A stretch of DNA of 64,000 bases from Haliclystus octoradiatus (GCA_916610825.1 OU744449.1:8452243-8516242), one strand, 5' to 3'; numbered from the stretch's first letter, positions 13,137 through 38,898 are shown. Numbers and translations are program-made. Notes: a model not told the origin generated them from the sequence alone.

Positions 13137-14585
13137 AACAATTGATATTTTGAAATTGAAATATTTGTATATATCTTCGGATGACCTGCTTATTGCATAT
13201 CATCGGTAGAAATCACCTAGGCCATGTTCTAAATTATAAACTAAATTCATACAGTATTGAATAATTTTGTCATTTCTTTTTATTTAAAACTGAATTTCAA
13301 GCAGTGGATGCAATTGAATCCTTTGCATGAGTAGTTGATGTCATCAAATGCCCCTGTTACTTTATTTCGAAATCCTTCCTAATAGGTTAAGCTTTAATCC
13401 TGTTTCATATTTTAAATCGAGAAGCCCCAAAACAATCATTGTTGATTTACAGGCAATCCTTCTATGATATAATTTTGTTGTACATGATTGATCGTATGCA
13501 GGTTTGAAAATTGAGCATAAATGAAATTTTCTAATTAAAATCATCTTCCAATAGCTGGTTGATTCTGCTGTTACAAAACAATTGATTGGTCTCTAAATTG
13601 GAGCTGATCTTGATGTTTGAAAAATGACATATATTAATAGGACATATGGTCAATCATGTCTTGTCCCTGCAAAAAAAACTCACGGAATTCATAAACTATT
13701 CACAAACACCTTGAACAGTTTATGAATGTTGAATTGCCTGTTTTTTATAAACATATGTTTTCTCACGAATAGCAGGTTTTAGTAACCAACAGGTCAATCC
13801 GAAAATCGAGCAATTCGATTGGTCGAACAGTAATGTCAATTCTAAACTGTATTGACCACCCTGTGTTTTTTAACCTTGATGACGAAAAGACATAACGGAT
13901 AATTGCGTTTTTGATGCATTAAAACTCATTTTATGATTATATGTTCAAAAATTGACCTGTTTAAATCATCGACTAAAACAGCTATCGATCTCAGACTCAA
14001 TGAATATCAGCATAATGACCTCAACACACCTCGGTCATTATCCAGCCGATATTCACTTCATCTTCGATCAATCACTGTTTATTGTTGGTAAAAGCTAAGA
14101 ATCTGATTGGAGTAAATTCTGCCATTCTCGTTTGCTATGCCGAAAGTCATGGCCAGGCGCAGTTGACAAATATATATGCTGCCATGTAGTTTATATTAGT
14201 TTATATGACGATGACGTAGTGATTGGGTCTTTGTATCGAGGTCTTAAATTCAACCTAGAATAAACTATGGGTTGATTTTATCATGGTTCTCTTCTCTTGT
14301 CACAAATTGTACAAAGCACAATGACACATGCTGTGAATACTAATTAGCAGACCAACTGAACAAGTAAAAAAGTTACAACATCATAACTAGTTGTTCTAGG
14401 ATATATATTTCTCAATCTAAAAGTACTGTTTTATTTTTCTGGTATAATGTTTATTAATGTCAAGTAAATTTGATTGTAAAAATATTTATCTTATGTAATT
14501 TGTCAATCAGTAATACACAAAACAACGCTTCTATATAAAAATTATTCACGATTCTTTCATCGTTGAAAGCAAATGAATATCTCAT
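13137..14585. other. Convergent 3' region between PDSS1 and BARD1
   Basis: Non-coding. It should contain both 3' UTRs: PDSS1 ends at 13136 (+) and BARD1 at 14586 (-). AATAAA on the minus strand at 14450-14455 and 14430-14435 could serve BARD1; another overlaps its stop codon. A weak GTTCATGAAC-type fragment lies at about 13664-13745. Confidence 0.5.
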
Positions 14586-17500
14586 TTATTTACTATTATA
14601 ATTCTCTGTTGGTAAAATTTTAAATTGAGTAATACAATTCATAAACCATGTGGTGTTGACAGTTGCCATCAATGGAGTTAAAACGTGAGCTGGTGGTAAT
14701 GTGGATTGAGCATCAAATAATGTAAATTGTGTACATAATGAGTTTGTATCATCCGCATGATGTGCTACTGGTAAGGGTGAATCAGTTTGTTGTTGTTGCG
14801 GACGTGTTCTTGTACTGACAAGTCTTGGAGAGGAACCTGTTATCAAAGGGTGTCCTTCTCTATTTGGTTGAGTATGAAGGATTGTTCCACCACCAAGTCG
14901 AATCAAACTTTGTAAATCTTCTTTGCATGGAGAAGGTTGCTTAAATTCACCATGAAGATAAAATGAACAGCCAGCTAGCAGAGGTGGATTCTACCAATAC
15001 AACAACAACAACAAAAACATTACAAAGTCAGTGAAGGATAATATCCGCCAGCAAAGTACATCTATTGAGCACAATATTTTCTCATCTGTATCCTTGATTT
15101 GACTACATAAAATTATGTATCAAGAAACTTTTCGTGACATCACTATTCAAACTGTCCTCAAAGTAATTTAAGAGAATATTGAATATTGAAAAATCTGAAT
15201 AGTGAAGTCATTCTATTGTCAAGTTCTTGTTGGGCCATTAAGGTGTTGTAAATGAAGGAAAAGAAAGATAGATTTTATCTTAAAATCAGTGGAATTACTG
15301 TAGGTGAATGCCATGCTTTCATGTCTGGTTGATAATTTTATGGATTGAAATGCACATAGGCATACCTGCTTGGTGAAGTAGAATAGCCCAACGAGTTAAA
15401 ATATCAAATAGTCAAGTTACATAATAGTTGAGTTGTTCTTGTGCAAAAACCTAATAAACTACATTATGTGAATTTAATAATTAAGATATTTAGCCTCTTT
15501 ATCATGTTTTTGCCTACCTGTTTGGTGAAGTTTTCTCTTGCTTTCCAAGGTATTCCAATGTAGTCTTTGGTTCCATCTACGACATATTTATCTTCAAGTA
15601 CCCAAGCATTCTCTTTTATGCAATTTTCTATCCCTATAAGCAAATAACGTTTATCAATGCAATCATGTGAGGGCACTGTTTGAGGTGTAAAGTTGTAACA
15701 ATGTCACTGAATACTGTTATAGTTGTTATAATTATTAGAATAACTCAACAAGTTAAAATCTTAAATAGTCAAGTTAAATAATAGTTGAGTTGTTCTTGTG
15801 AAAATATCTAATAAAGTAAGATAATAATGATTAATAAAGATATAATTAAGATATTTTGTCTCTTTATCACGTTTCACAATCACGTAACTTTTAATGGTAG
15901 TGGACGGAGTGCGTAATAGGTATACAGGTACACTGATTTCCTTTCCCAAATAATATTTACTTACAATTAAAACTGATAATCCATTTCCCAGTCAAAACAG
16001 CTTTCAGATATTTGAGAGTCCGTGGACAGCAGTTCAATGAATTGACACCGGATATTATATGTGTTACTGAAAGAAAGTATAATGAATTAATTAGACACAG
16101 GAAATGAAAAACAAAATATGCGAGATTCTCTCTCAGCTTTTTTATCTTTCTCTATAGTAGCATAATGAGATCAAAAATATGTTAACACAGTGACGAAAGT
16201 TTGACGCCTTGACCATCATAAACGGTTCTATTGCAGTTTTGCAATCAAAGCAGGCTCAATTGAACAGGAAATGTTTTGATGGCACTTATACTTAATAGTG
16301 TACAGCGATACAAAATATATTTTCTGAGCGTTAGTCATTAGTGATGATCATAGAACAGGGAACTGACTTTGCGATACCTCGATGCTAGGTAAATAGGTCA
16401 ATTTGAATTAGACGAGTGGTGAGAAAATCCATCACTTAAAAATATATTTGCTATGCTGTTGCTCCCCTGTGAAAAAAGTTCATGAACGTAAAATTGCCCA
16501 AAAATTCATGAACTGTTTATGAACTTTCAAGGAATTTCACGTTTATGAACTCATGGATTTGTTTCACTGAAGTAGACTGCTATGCGTATAGACTACTGTA
16601 CTCTATTAGAGTTTATATCTACTTTTATTTGATAATCTATATATTAATATATTACCTTCGTCTGAGAAATGATCTTGAACAGTAGCTTTCAAAGTATCAG
16701 CACATTGGTTTACTAGTTTCTGGATGAGGTAACATAAAAAATATTTCATCAGCATCAGCCAAAAATCTGAAGGAGCAAAGACCCTGGCTTATATTTATTT
16801 AACAAACAGCTCCACAAAGAGAAAATGGATTACTTATATATGTACAGAATTTATACAAAATAGTTTATATTGTAAGCTGCTGTTGAGATGCACATCATAT
16901 AATTAAGATTTAGTTGAAAATAAAGCTGATTCATTTCTATGCAGATTGGCACTTGATCGGTGTCGATCCAATGGTGTGTACCAGTAATAGCTTCAGTTCA
17001 TGAACATTTCATGCATTTGTTTCAGAACAGTTCACAGTATGTATAACGTGTTGCCGGTCCATGAATAGGTTGTTGGGAAATAGACCATTCAATATTGACA
17101 AACTGTTCATGAACCATTCATAAAGTGCATGAACTCATTATATTTTTGTCTAGTATTTTAATTATCACAAGTTTCCGGTTCATAGCATACTGTGTACTAA
17201 GCATTTAGATTTGTGTCTATTAATTCCTAGAAGCGTTGCATTCTATATCCTTATGTAGTTTTTTTGATAATTACCTTTTCTGATGGGTTAAGTCCAGTTG
17301 TCAGGAGAACATATTGTTTACCAGGGTTGGACAATACCTGAAAATAAAATGCAACAATGTACTTAAACTAATCATAATAAGCCTCTTCAGAATTCCTTGT
17401 CAGCTTAATATGTCTCGTTGTGAATACAGTTCACTAGGGAAAAAATCAAGTAATACTGTAGTTCTTTTGAATTTACTCAACTTATCTCAACTCAGAAAAT

Positions 17501-20500
17501 TGACACTATCAACTTCAAAGAGTCAAAAAAATACAATTATTAAAGTCATTGTAACAGTCATTACTAAAGTATAAGTTGATCTGGGATCAACACTTGAAGA
17601 GTTTTGAATTGTGGTGTTAGAGTAAATAATTCTTTATTGTAGTGTTTCCAATTCTATCGCAGCCTTCATTATGTCGCTTTACCTCATCATTTTTGATTGA
17701 TTTTTTTTTTATAATAGTCTTCTTGCTTCCATAAAGGTATGCAGTTTTACGTACCGTTGGTCTGTCCTCCATTAGTTCCGATTGATAATTTTCAGCATTT
17801 GCAAAAAGTTCCTTCATTTGAGCAGTTGAAGCAACATCAATTGGCCGATGTCCATTGACATTTCTAATGTAATGAAATATAATCAACCAAAATCAGATTA
17901 TCATTCACTGCACATTTTTTTACATGTCTTGAAAGCAGAGAACTACCACGAAGATATCTGATTGATAAAGTCGGATTACAAAATAAGGTAACCGATTTTT
18001 CTTTCATCGGTTTGAAGGCTAAATCTGAAATCTGAATGTTTTTGCAGTATGTTACTATGTTACTGCTTTTCTTTGATGTCTTTGTTTCCCTTTAAAATGA
18101 TTGATAGCATATTATTGTGAATCGGAACCAACTATTGACGAGGGGGGAATAGTTTCTATTTGCATACTTCAAATAGCTGCTACCAAGACCAACTCTTGCA
18201 ATCCGTTTTAGGATACAGTACAGTGAAACCTGTATATAAGAGCCACCTATGAGAAGTAAACAAATTGACCACTATAGACAGGTGACTTTTATATGCAGGG
18301 TTGATTACATAGAAAATTATGTAGACATACCAACAGTGACCACTACAGACAGGTGTCCGCTTTATAGAGGTGATCATTAAAACAGGTTTGATTGTAGCCA
18401 GTTTTTCGGAGGGGGGTGCTACACCTACATCCATCGCAGATTTCATTGTACAACATTGATATATTGAACTTACGTTGCTGTTAGAGGAGCGTAATGTTCC
18501 ATCAGAAATTTTGCAACTTCCAATCGATTGTTGGCCACCGCATCATGTAAAGGTGTATCATTATCGAAACCTTGAATACCAATATGTGCACCATTTTCAA
18601 GTAATTCTTTTGCTATTTCTAAATGACCATGGTTGCAAGCTTCATGCTGTCAACAAAAATAAATAAAAAAGTAAGACGAGGTAGCGGCAAGAAAACCAAT
18701 AGCATTTGTTGCACAATAATTCATGTGCCCTTCAATGCTTCATTCAATTCCACTATGGAACCCGTTAGCTACAGTGTAACCCACTGAAGTGCAATTCGGA
18801 TAAGTGAAATTCCTGCTTATCTGCAACCTGAATCTGAAAACCTATAGGTAACCATTCTAAGGTCAAATGTTTGCTGAGCAATTTCGGATATGCCCAAATT
18901 CGGATAAATGCAACTGAAATCGTTGGCAATTCTTACTTGCACTTAAGCGGGTTACACTGTAATTAATGACTTCTTTCTCCTCATGTAACACAAAATCAAA
19001 TGAATGTCTGCCTGTCGATATAAAAGGATTTGGTGACTCTGCATCCTGTTTGCTTATGAGTATGACCTTTACAGAATATGAATCTATTTATTGTCCCATA
19101 AAATTCTCTTCATACAAATCCTTGTTGTATTAAAAATGTAACATTTTGTTGAGGAAACACAACTATTGTGTGACTTCATGTACATATGGTCATTTGCATG
19201 TTATGTCAAACATACTGTTATGAATAACATATTCAAAGAAATGATGTTTGTGTATTTACCAGGGGTGTCCATCTTGCATTGTCGCTTGCATTTGGATCAG
19301 CACCATTTGCTAATATCTCTCTACATGCATCAAGATCACCCTAGAAGTAAAACACAAATGTATAGGCATACATTGCAATGAGAAAGTTCCTCTCTTTTCT
19401 GAACACTTGGTGTAAGTAATCCCAGCTATATGCTCCCATGAAACGCTTGTTGAATCCCTTATAATTCCTTGTTTAATAAGCCAATGCATCAGACCGATAT
19501 CTGTCTAAACTGTTGTATTTAGGCTACTATTCATATTCCTTAATTAATATACTATGTGAAGATTGTAAGTATAATGTTTTCAACACATTCCTTGTAGCCA
19601 TTGAAATTAAAATTGAAGAGAAATGGAACGTCTTTCCACTAGTCTAAGGGAGTAGAAAAATACCGTTCTTCATGAAATCAGTGATGGCCTTAATTACTCA
19701 GGTTTTAAATTAAATCCCTGGTTATCATTGAGCAATGTATGTTCTAATAAAAAAATTAACACACTCGAAGTTTCGACTGCCATATCTGTGAATTTAGATT
19801 AGTTCAAATATAAGTAAGAGTGTTACCTTTATAGCTGCAGCGTGGAGTAGAGTTTCTCCTTTGGCATTCTTCTTTTTCACAGATTTGGCGTTGATTTTAG
19901 CAAATCTTGGAGATGGTTTGTTTTGTGGTGTACTAACAGTTGCTGCCCTTGGTGTTGTAACTATAGATGTTGGTGTTTCTTCTAGTTAAAAATGATCACA
20001 AGCTCACATTACAAATGAACTCAAATGCATAAGTCAATTATAAAACTATGGACAAAAAACCGCATGATAATCGAATAAAAATCGCATGGAAACCGAGTGA
20101 CAAAACATGTCATTTGCATGTCATTTATGATGTGTGAATCGCGTAGTAAGGTTCCTTATTAACAGGGCTTGAAATTTGAGTTGATCGCATGCAAATCGAG
20201 TTAATAAACATGCAAAATCGCATGTAAATAATGTGCAAATTGTATGATAATTGTTTGAAAATCGTATTCAATTAGCTTTAAAATAACTTGTATATTGCAT
20301 GGAAATTTTGGAATTTTTGCAATGGATTTGTTTACGTATGTACGTTGAAAGCGATGATGCAGCTGTCGCGTTGTAGTATATATTTGATAGCTGATACAAT
20401 AACTTACACAATCAAACACCTCTGTCATGTTTGCATTTGTCATTGCTAAATACATATAAATTACATTGATATTGAAAATAAATTACTTACACTTAGAAGC

Positions 20501-23500
20501 TTGAATGTCGAATAATAATAAATATTAGAGGAAATAAACATATGAAAGCATGGTTAAAATTTGACATACAAACCCTATGCTTAGTAAGAAGAGAGCTAAG
20601 ATTTTCCTCTGTGAAAAAATATGTTGAGTTCATGAACTGTTCATGAACCTCCTGGACTATTCATGAACAGTTCATGAATTTTACAAACTTTCATGAACTG
20701 TCCATTAACACAGTATAAACAGTTAATGTACATGATATGGTCACATTGTTCATGAATGTTCATGAACTGTTTTCACAGAGTTTCACAGAGGTAGACAGAT
20801 ATTTGGCATTTAGACTAATATTAATATTAATAGACATTTCATTTTCTTTCAATATATGCCTACCTGTTCTTCTTTTCTTGCAGTCTTTACTTTCTGGTGT
20901 TTTTTTCTTCTTTTCTTCCTTCAGTGTGCGTGGACTTGGACGCTTTGATGATTTATCTTTCAAATCTTTTTTCGAATATGTTTTAGTAGGTTTTTGCTGT
21001 CCTTTTCTTGTTCCCAACTGTGACCATCCAATCGGTGAATCAACATTAATAACTTCTTTTTCATGTCGTTCTTGATTTTCTGTATCATCAATCATTTCTG
21101 AGAATTCAAATGTATGTTCAGTAGTAGTATTGGGCTCTAATGTTTGTAACTTTCTTGACTCCTTGCTACCATTGTTTGGATCTGTATAAAGAGCAAAAAA
21201 TGCATCATTTCATAATCATTCAATGGCCAACTACGCAAAATATTCTTTACAGTGCGAAAGAACATAGACACTAGCAAACATATGTTAAAAAGAACAGGTT
21301 AACAAGGGTTTAGACTAGAGGTCTGTATCGGATCGGAGTAGGCATTAGTAATTCGAATCCAATCCGACTACTGTTTTTGTTGAAAAATTCGACAATTATG
21401 GATTTTATATTTTTAATCCAATCAGATCCGACATAATCCGAATCCGACCATTGGAATTGATTGAAATTTTCAGGATGATAAAGAATAAAGATATACAGCA
21501 AGGAATGTGATTGAAGTAGAATGAATTTTATGAACTATGAACTATAAATATATATTATATTATAATAAATAAATATTATGACATAATTATCACACATAAC
21601 AAAAGACGATCCGAATTTTGCAAGGAGAAAAACTATCCGATCCGATCTGAAGTAAAAAAATGATTCCAAATCTGACAAAAATCCGATCGGATAGGATTTG
21701 GATCGGTCTCCCATCAGATTTGCAGGCCTCTAGTATAGACGACAATTTAACTAATTTGAGTGCAGACGGTACGTTGATGAATAAATGAAGATAAATATTG
21801 GTGGACGGTAATATAAATATAATGTAGACAGTGTCGCCCTACCGAAGGCACCCGTACCACTCCTCTAATTCTAGATGAGTGGCTTTTTTCGCTGAGAGCA
21901 ATGATTTTAAACGCTGTTTTTAAAATCTCAGCCGCGACACTGCAGATCAATTTCAACAGATTTCATGGCAGATAGGTCTTGATTGTCAATGCGCAACGAT
22001 GCGCCGCAGCTACTCACAATGCAATTCCCTCTGGACCATTCCATCCGCCATCCTCAGATGGTACTCATTTGATGTTTCAGATAAAGTCAAGGCTGAGTTG
22101 ACCTTAGGGGGATTTGAACCACGGTCGATCAGATATGATCCGATCTGAAGTTCGGTTGCTCTGCCATCTGAGCTAATCCGCTGGACGGTATAAATACAAC
22201 AAGATACATAGACATAGTTTGTTATGACAATAATGAATGTTGGTTAAACCAATACACCTAGTAAATACTGAAACTATAATGACACTTGCCTTGCTATTAC
22301 CTTGGATCCACTAGTCAAATATTATAACATTGAAAAGCTCAACAAAAGCGACACTACGCTTGTGTCTTCCGCTTCCAACATTCCTGGTTTAGTGAATATG
22401 TATACAAACACAGCAAGTATGCGGTAATCCTTTAATACTGTAAGCAAAAGTGGTAATCTTACGATCCAAGATTCAAAGGCGAGAGCAAAATCAGAAGAAA
22501 TTTGACATTTTTAGGATTTAAAGGACACAATTTTACCAAATTATCATGAACTGTTTACGAACAGTTTACAAAAATGTTCATGAAAGCAGGCCGTAAAACG
22601 TTCATAAGCGGTTCATGAACTTTTTGTAATGTGTCCGTGAATTATCGTGACTATTCATTAACAGCTTATAAATATGTTGTAATATGACATGAAAACTTCG
22701 TGAATGGTAATTTCACTTGTTGAACTTGGAGATATATTCATTAACTTTTCATGGTATATTACAACCTATTCATAGACGGTATGGAGTTGTACATTAATGT
22801 TAGGAATATTTTTATGCAGAACTCCTCAAAACAGGAAATGTCACAAAAAATGTATCAACTTACCGGCATTTGTGTTCAATAGTTCTTTTAATTTTTTACA
22901 TGTCTCAATTATATCAACAAGTTCATGATTTGCTTTAATGTCTTTCAGCCAAGTAAATGTTCCACAGTCAGGGCATTTGGCAGTATCATCGATTGCAGCT
23001 GTAATACATTTTCTATTCAGAGAAAACACAATTGCACTAGAACAGGCAAAAGAATAAGGTCAATGTGAATTGCTTGGCTTCTCTGTCATTGCCTTTGTAT
23101 CAGAATCAGACTGATGTCACAAAATTATGCACGATTAAGGTGTGTCTCAATGGGATTATTCTCACATTACTTTGTTTACTTTAGTTTGCATAATTCGAAG
23201 ATGGAAATGCTGCGCTCAGCTTCTCTAATTATCTAAACATATTTCAAATATACTTGTTTTCAAATAATATGCAAACTTTCTTTAAAATCTAACATTGTGT
23301 TTGTCAATAATGTACAAATACCAATGGAGAGAAATCTGCAGACATGAATTACCCCAAATTTTTATAACAATAAACATCATAAGTTACGCGCTTGCTAGCT
23401 ATAGTTTTATTTTAGGCTTCAAAGCTATGACAACTAATTGATCGAGCAGAGCTGATGAATTAATTCACAAAGAATGAAAGAATGATAGAGTTACCATGCG

Positions 23501-24650
23501 GCAATAAAACACTTCTGCTTTAGGTTTTCGTGTAGCGGTGGGACAAAGAACTGAGCAAAACGCATAGACCCTATTCTTCCTGATCGGCATCAGGCTGACT
23601 AAAGCTTATTGATTAGAAAGTAAAATATTTTTCATTTGTAGAGAAAACTAACAAGTCACGCCTACGAATCTTGGTAACAAAAGTATTGAATTGACTGCAC
23701 CTCATCACTAGTACATATATCTTGAGCAAATTTACCTGCAAAAGACATGTTCGCAATTCTGAATAGAACATGCGTCAACCAACATAGATTTACTGGAAAG
23801 TAATAAGAATAGGTCAATGGGTAATTTGAATAAACATGGTGAATAAAATATACTTTAGCAAAATCTTAATCTACTACAGCCAATTCTGTTATTAGCTAGG
23901 ATAATGATTGTAATTGTTGATGATTGTTGATAGTAAAACACACAGTTTTGTTTAATGTCTTGTCCAAGTTACCAATCGTTTATCTTATCATGCAATAATT
24001 AATTTTTGATAAGCCTACTGAATGGGTTACTCCTGCAGCCTGCAGCAGGCCCTGCTTAGATAGACTACCTACAATTTCTACTTTAAATTAATCAGAGCTC
24101 TCAACCTTGAATAATTTTTGAGGGGGAGGTTTTGTCTTATTTACACCAAATGGGTGGCCCTATACGGGTCTGGGGGCATGTCCCCCATATTTTCTGTACA
24201 GTCTTTTTTACGCCATTTTGACAAAACATAAGCACAATTTGTCCAATTAAAAACTAACCTCTCGTTCAATTTCAAATGACAGGTAAGCAAAAGGGAGCAA
24301 AGTTTTTGCGAAATTTGAGCAACCCTTCATTTTGTAATGGATTACAGTTCCAAAGTTTTATCAAAAACGAAGATATAAAAATATCATTATAAATTTCCAT
24401 ACATGATATAAAGATAACTGAGCTGGCATTTCTAGAAAAAGAGGGAGGAAATTTCTCAAAGTGGAAGAGTGGGCAGTGAGTCTCAAAATTGAAGTAGTAG
24501 AAGTCGAGAAGAGTGGCCTAGGCCTACTAACTACCCTAATGGACACAAACGTGACCGTGTTTTGGCTTACCAAATAGAGCAAGTAAGAAGTTCTTCGAAT
24601 TCACTCAAGGCTGATTTAGTATACTTCCAATTAAATGACCCTGTATCCAT
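14586..24650 (-). CDS. BARD1: BRCA1-associated RING domain protein 1
   Basis: RING partner of BRCA1 in a nuclear ubiquitin ligase for DNA repair. Coding exons in transcript order: 24650-24571, 23792-23736, 23012-22864, 21181-20864, 19981-19827, 19340-19260, 18646-18474, 17863-17755, 17337-17275, 16719-16656, 16066-15965, 15633-15518, 14990-14586; 623 aa (human about 777). Phases agree at every junction. RING ligands are at about C24, C27, C40, H42, C45, C48, C59 and C62. A basic linker follows (exon 4, lysine-rich). Ankyrin repeats start near residue 243 with ETLLHAAA and run to about 365. BRCT 1 begins at about residue 375 (YVLLTTGL, then VTHIISG and WIISFNW); BRCT 2 fills the last exon, starting LLAGCSFYLHGEF and ending TTWFMNCITQFKILP. 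Ank-BRCT order and the RING spacing separate it from BRCA1. Its 5' end faces NMT across 369 bp. Confidence 0.95.
15382..15873. repeat. Direct repeats flanking BARD1 exon 12
   Basis: Two copies of about 130 bp, 15382-15513 and 15738-15873, sharing ATAGTTGAGTTGTTCTTGTG and ATTAAGATATTT-type text in the same order. They bracket BARD1 exon 12 (15518-15633). Beyond the first copy, 15364-15379 resembles the 3' end of that exon with its donor (compare 15515-15530). Confidence 0.65.
16464..16575. repeat. GTTCATGAAC-rich element, cluster 4
   Basis: Short copy in BARD1 intron 10 starting CCCCTGTGAAAAAAGTTCAT and ending near TTTGTTTCACTG. Confidence 0.55.
16996..17145. repeat. GTTCATGAAC-rich element, cluster 5
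   Basis: Degenerate copy in BARD1 intron 9 with several GTTCATGAAC-like words; the terminal repeats are not clear. Confidence 0.45.
18221..18394. mobile_element. pogo/Tigger-like MITE
   Basis: A 174-bp element with ends CAGTGAAACCTGTATATAAG and ACAGGTTTGATTG, bounded by TA on both sides (18219-18220, 18395-18396). It lies in BARD1 intron 7. The CAGTNNAACC terminus and TA target are typical of pogo-group elements; the family call is an inference. Confidence 0.65.
18772..18959. mobile_element. pogo/Tigger-like MITE
   Basis: A 188-bp element, ends CAGTGTAACCC and GGGTTACACTG, with TA on both sides (18770-18771, 18960-18961). Inner text is also inverted (CACTGAAGTGCAA against TTGCACTTAAGCG). 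Located in BARD1 intron 6. Confidence 0.7.
20607..20790. repeat. GTTCATGAAC-rich element, cluster 6
   Basis: Copy with both ends visible: CCTCTGTGAAAAAA at the left and TTTCACAGAGG followed by TA at the right; the interior has many GTTCATGAAC words. It lies in BARD1 intron 4, close to the donor of exon 4 at 20864. Confidence 0.65.
21316..21732. mobile_element. hAT-like non-autonomous element
   Basis: Ends TAGAGGTCTG and CAGGCCTCTA are inverted with one difference. An 8-bp flanking repeat is seen as GTTTAGAC (21308-21315) and GTATAGAC (21733-21740), one mismatch. Many GGATCGGA/TCCGATCC words lie inside the ends in both orientations. An 8-bp duplication fits hAT elements. BARD1 intron 3; no transposase frame. 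Confidence 0.6.
21820..22183 (-). mobile_element. tRNA-derived SINE copy A
   Basis: Minus-strand copy of the family best seen at 28605-28977. The tRNA-like head is at the right (TTAGCTCAGATGGCAGAGCA when read on the minus strand) with a B-box-like GGTTCAAATCC. Imperfect flanking repeats of about 15 bp start TGGACGGT (left near 21802, right near 22182). Located in BARD1 intron 3. Confidence 0.75.
22540..22760. repeat. GTTCATGAAC-rich element, cluster 7
   Basis: Degenerate copy in BARD1 intron 3 with words such as TCATGAACTGTTTACGAAC and GGTTCATGAAC. Confidence 0.5.
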
Positions 24651-25019
24651 AACGAAAATATGTTTGTCTTCACGTTCCAAGTAAATCATTATATTTGAGA
24701 TGACATTTTATTTTCCCGCGTGATTAATTAGAAAATCCCGCGTAAAAATAGCCTCGCTTAAATGTCTCTCCCCAGACTCTTATCCAAGCGTGGTCACAAA
24801 TTGCAATCTGGTGATGTTGAAAAAAATTGTTGTGGACTTTTGAAGATTTGTATCTTTTTGATATCTCAAATTATAATGATTTTAACAAATTGATGAAATG
24901 TTTATCAACCATTATTAAATTTTTAGTAATAAAGTAACACGATGCATCGACTAAATTGATTAAAGACGGTTTTATAGTAGTGTTTTTATCAAATATTCGA
25001 GTAGGAAACTCTTCTAATA
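24651..25019. promoter_or_regulatory. Putative bidirectional BARD1/NMT promoter
   Basis: Only 369 bp separate the two divergent start codons (BARD1 ATG at 24650, NMT ATG at 25020). TTTCCCGC at 24712-24719 matches the E2F consensus TTTSSCGC, and a second, weaker site ATCCCGC lies at about 24735-24741. No TATA box is obvious. E2F control of BARD1 is plausible for a repair gene but is not shown here. Confidence 0.55.
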
Positions 25020-37530
<12,511 letters not shown>

Positions 37531-38898
37531 TCCTCACTCAGTGTACAGTATAATTATACAGAAACATCATTCAACATTATTGCTAACTATGATTAATTAA
37601 AAAGATGAATTAAATTAAATATCTCCCTCTTTATAACTTTTATCACAAGCTGCATATAAAAATATAATATTTAAAGGTTCGAATCATTATGTCACTACAT
37701 AATTAACCACGTGACCATTATGTAATAATTCAAATGTTTGATTGATTTTAGATGAATATTGATAATCAATTTGAATTGTTGTTAGCTAGATGTTTTTTAT
37801 AAAATTATCTTGGACATTTTTCATGATTTTTCATTCATTGTTATGCGGATTTCATGAATGTGATATTTATGATATATCATGACCATTTGATAGTGTTTGA
37901 TGTTTTTTGTGTCAATGGTGTCTGACCTGAGACATCGTTTAATACTCTTTGCTACATATATGCAGGGGTGACACTAGGATTCCCCCGACAACGAGGCTGT
38001 TTATAGGTAATATTTGCAAAAATGCTTGACAAAGAACCAAAAATCTACCCCATTGAGGGGGCTGGGTATCCCATTTCCACTTGGTACTTATTTCAAACAA
38101 AACGTATTGTTAATGTTGAAGTTAGTGTTTTTGTCTGCGAGTCCAAATCGCTTGAAAATTGGACCAGAATAATCATTTGTTTTTCTTAAAACAAGTGAAA
38201 CAGACTTTGATCAAGCAAAATATTCTTGCAAGAATTAAAATGTTCCTGTATCAGAGCAGGTCTACATATAACCGGTCATGGCATACTTTATTAATTTTTG
38301 ACATTTGGCCAATTTATTATTTATTTTATTTTATTTACTATTCTTTGTAAAAATTATTTGGTGGTATCATTTTTCAATTTTTTATGATCTGAAGCTTTTA
38401 AATGGTCAGTTGTAAGTTACGTATAAGTAAGCCCTGGAGGCTCTATCAATAAAATAAATCTTTACCTTGATCCGAGAATTACACTCACATGAACTATAGA
38501 GGGCTTGGATACTGCATGGAAGGAGACCTTGTTTAACACATTTTTGAACGGAGGTTCCAATTTGAGAATCTTAATTAGAATAGTTTTTATGCTATATGAA
38601 GTGGAACATTTAACCAAAGTTAACTAATGTAAAACACGGTTTTTATGTCTTTCCAATTTTTAATTTTTACACTGTCTCTGAATTACAATGACAGTGCCAT
38701 ATATTTACAACTATTTGCTTGGTGGCAGTTACAAAATTTGACAAATAATTTTAATTATTTATCAAAATAAAACTGATGATCGGTAGTGATAGTAATTTTA
38801 GCTAATCTGAAAATGAATAATTTTATTCCCAAAATCATGTTTTATCTACAGCTTAACAGCTCTTTTGATTTTTGATGGACATTCCCAATAGTTAAGAC
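37531..38898. other. Convergent 3' region between NMT and the canopy gene
   Basis: Non-coding and A+T-rich. AATAAA at 38448-38453 (+) could end a long NMT transcript; AATAAA on the minus strand at 38822-38827 lies 72 nt after the canopy stop codon. No repeat with clear ends was seen. Confidence 0.45.
38822..38827 (-). terminator. Polyadenylation signal of canopy copy 1
   Basis: AATAAA on the minus strand, 72 nt downstream of the stop codon at 38899. Confidence 0.55.

Noticed and set aside
15364-15380. Extra BARD1 exon between exons 12 and 13
   Set aside because: Only the last few codons and a donor are present; no acceptor or open frame precedes them, and exons 12 and 13 already join in phase.
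20737-21075. Plus-strand open frame of 112 codons
   Set aside because: It is the antisense of BARD1 exon 4 (20864-21181), which has correct splice sites and phase; the hydrophobic text is a shadow of lysine codons.
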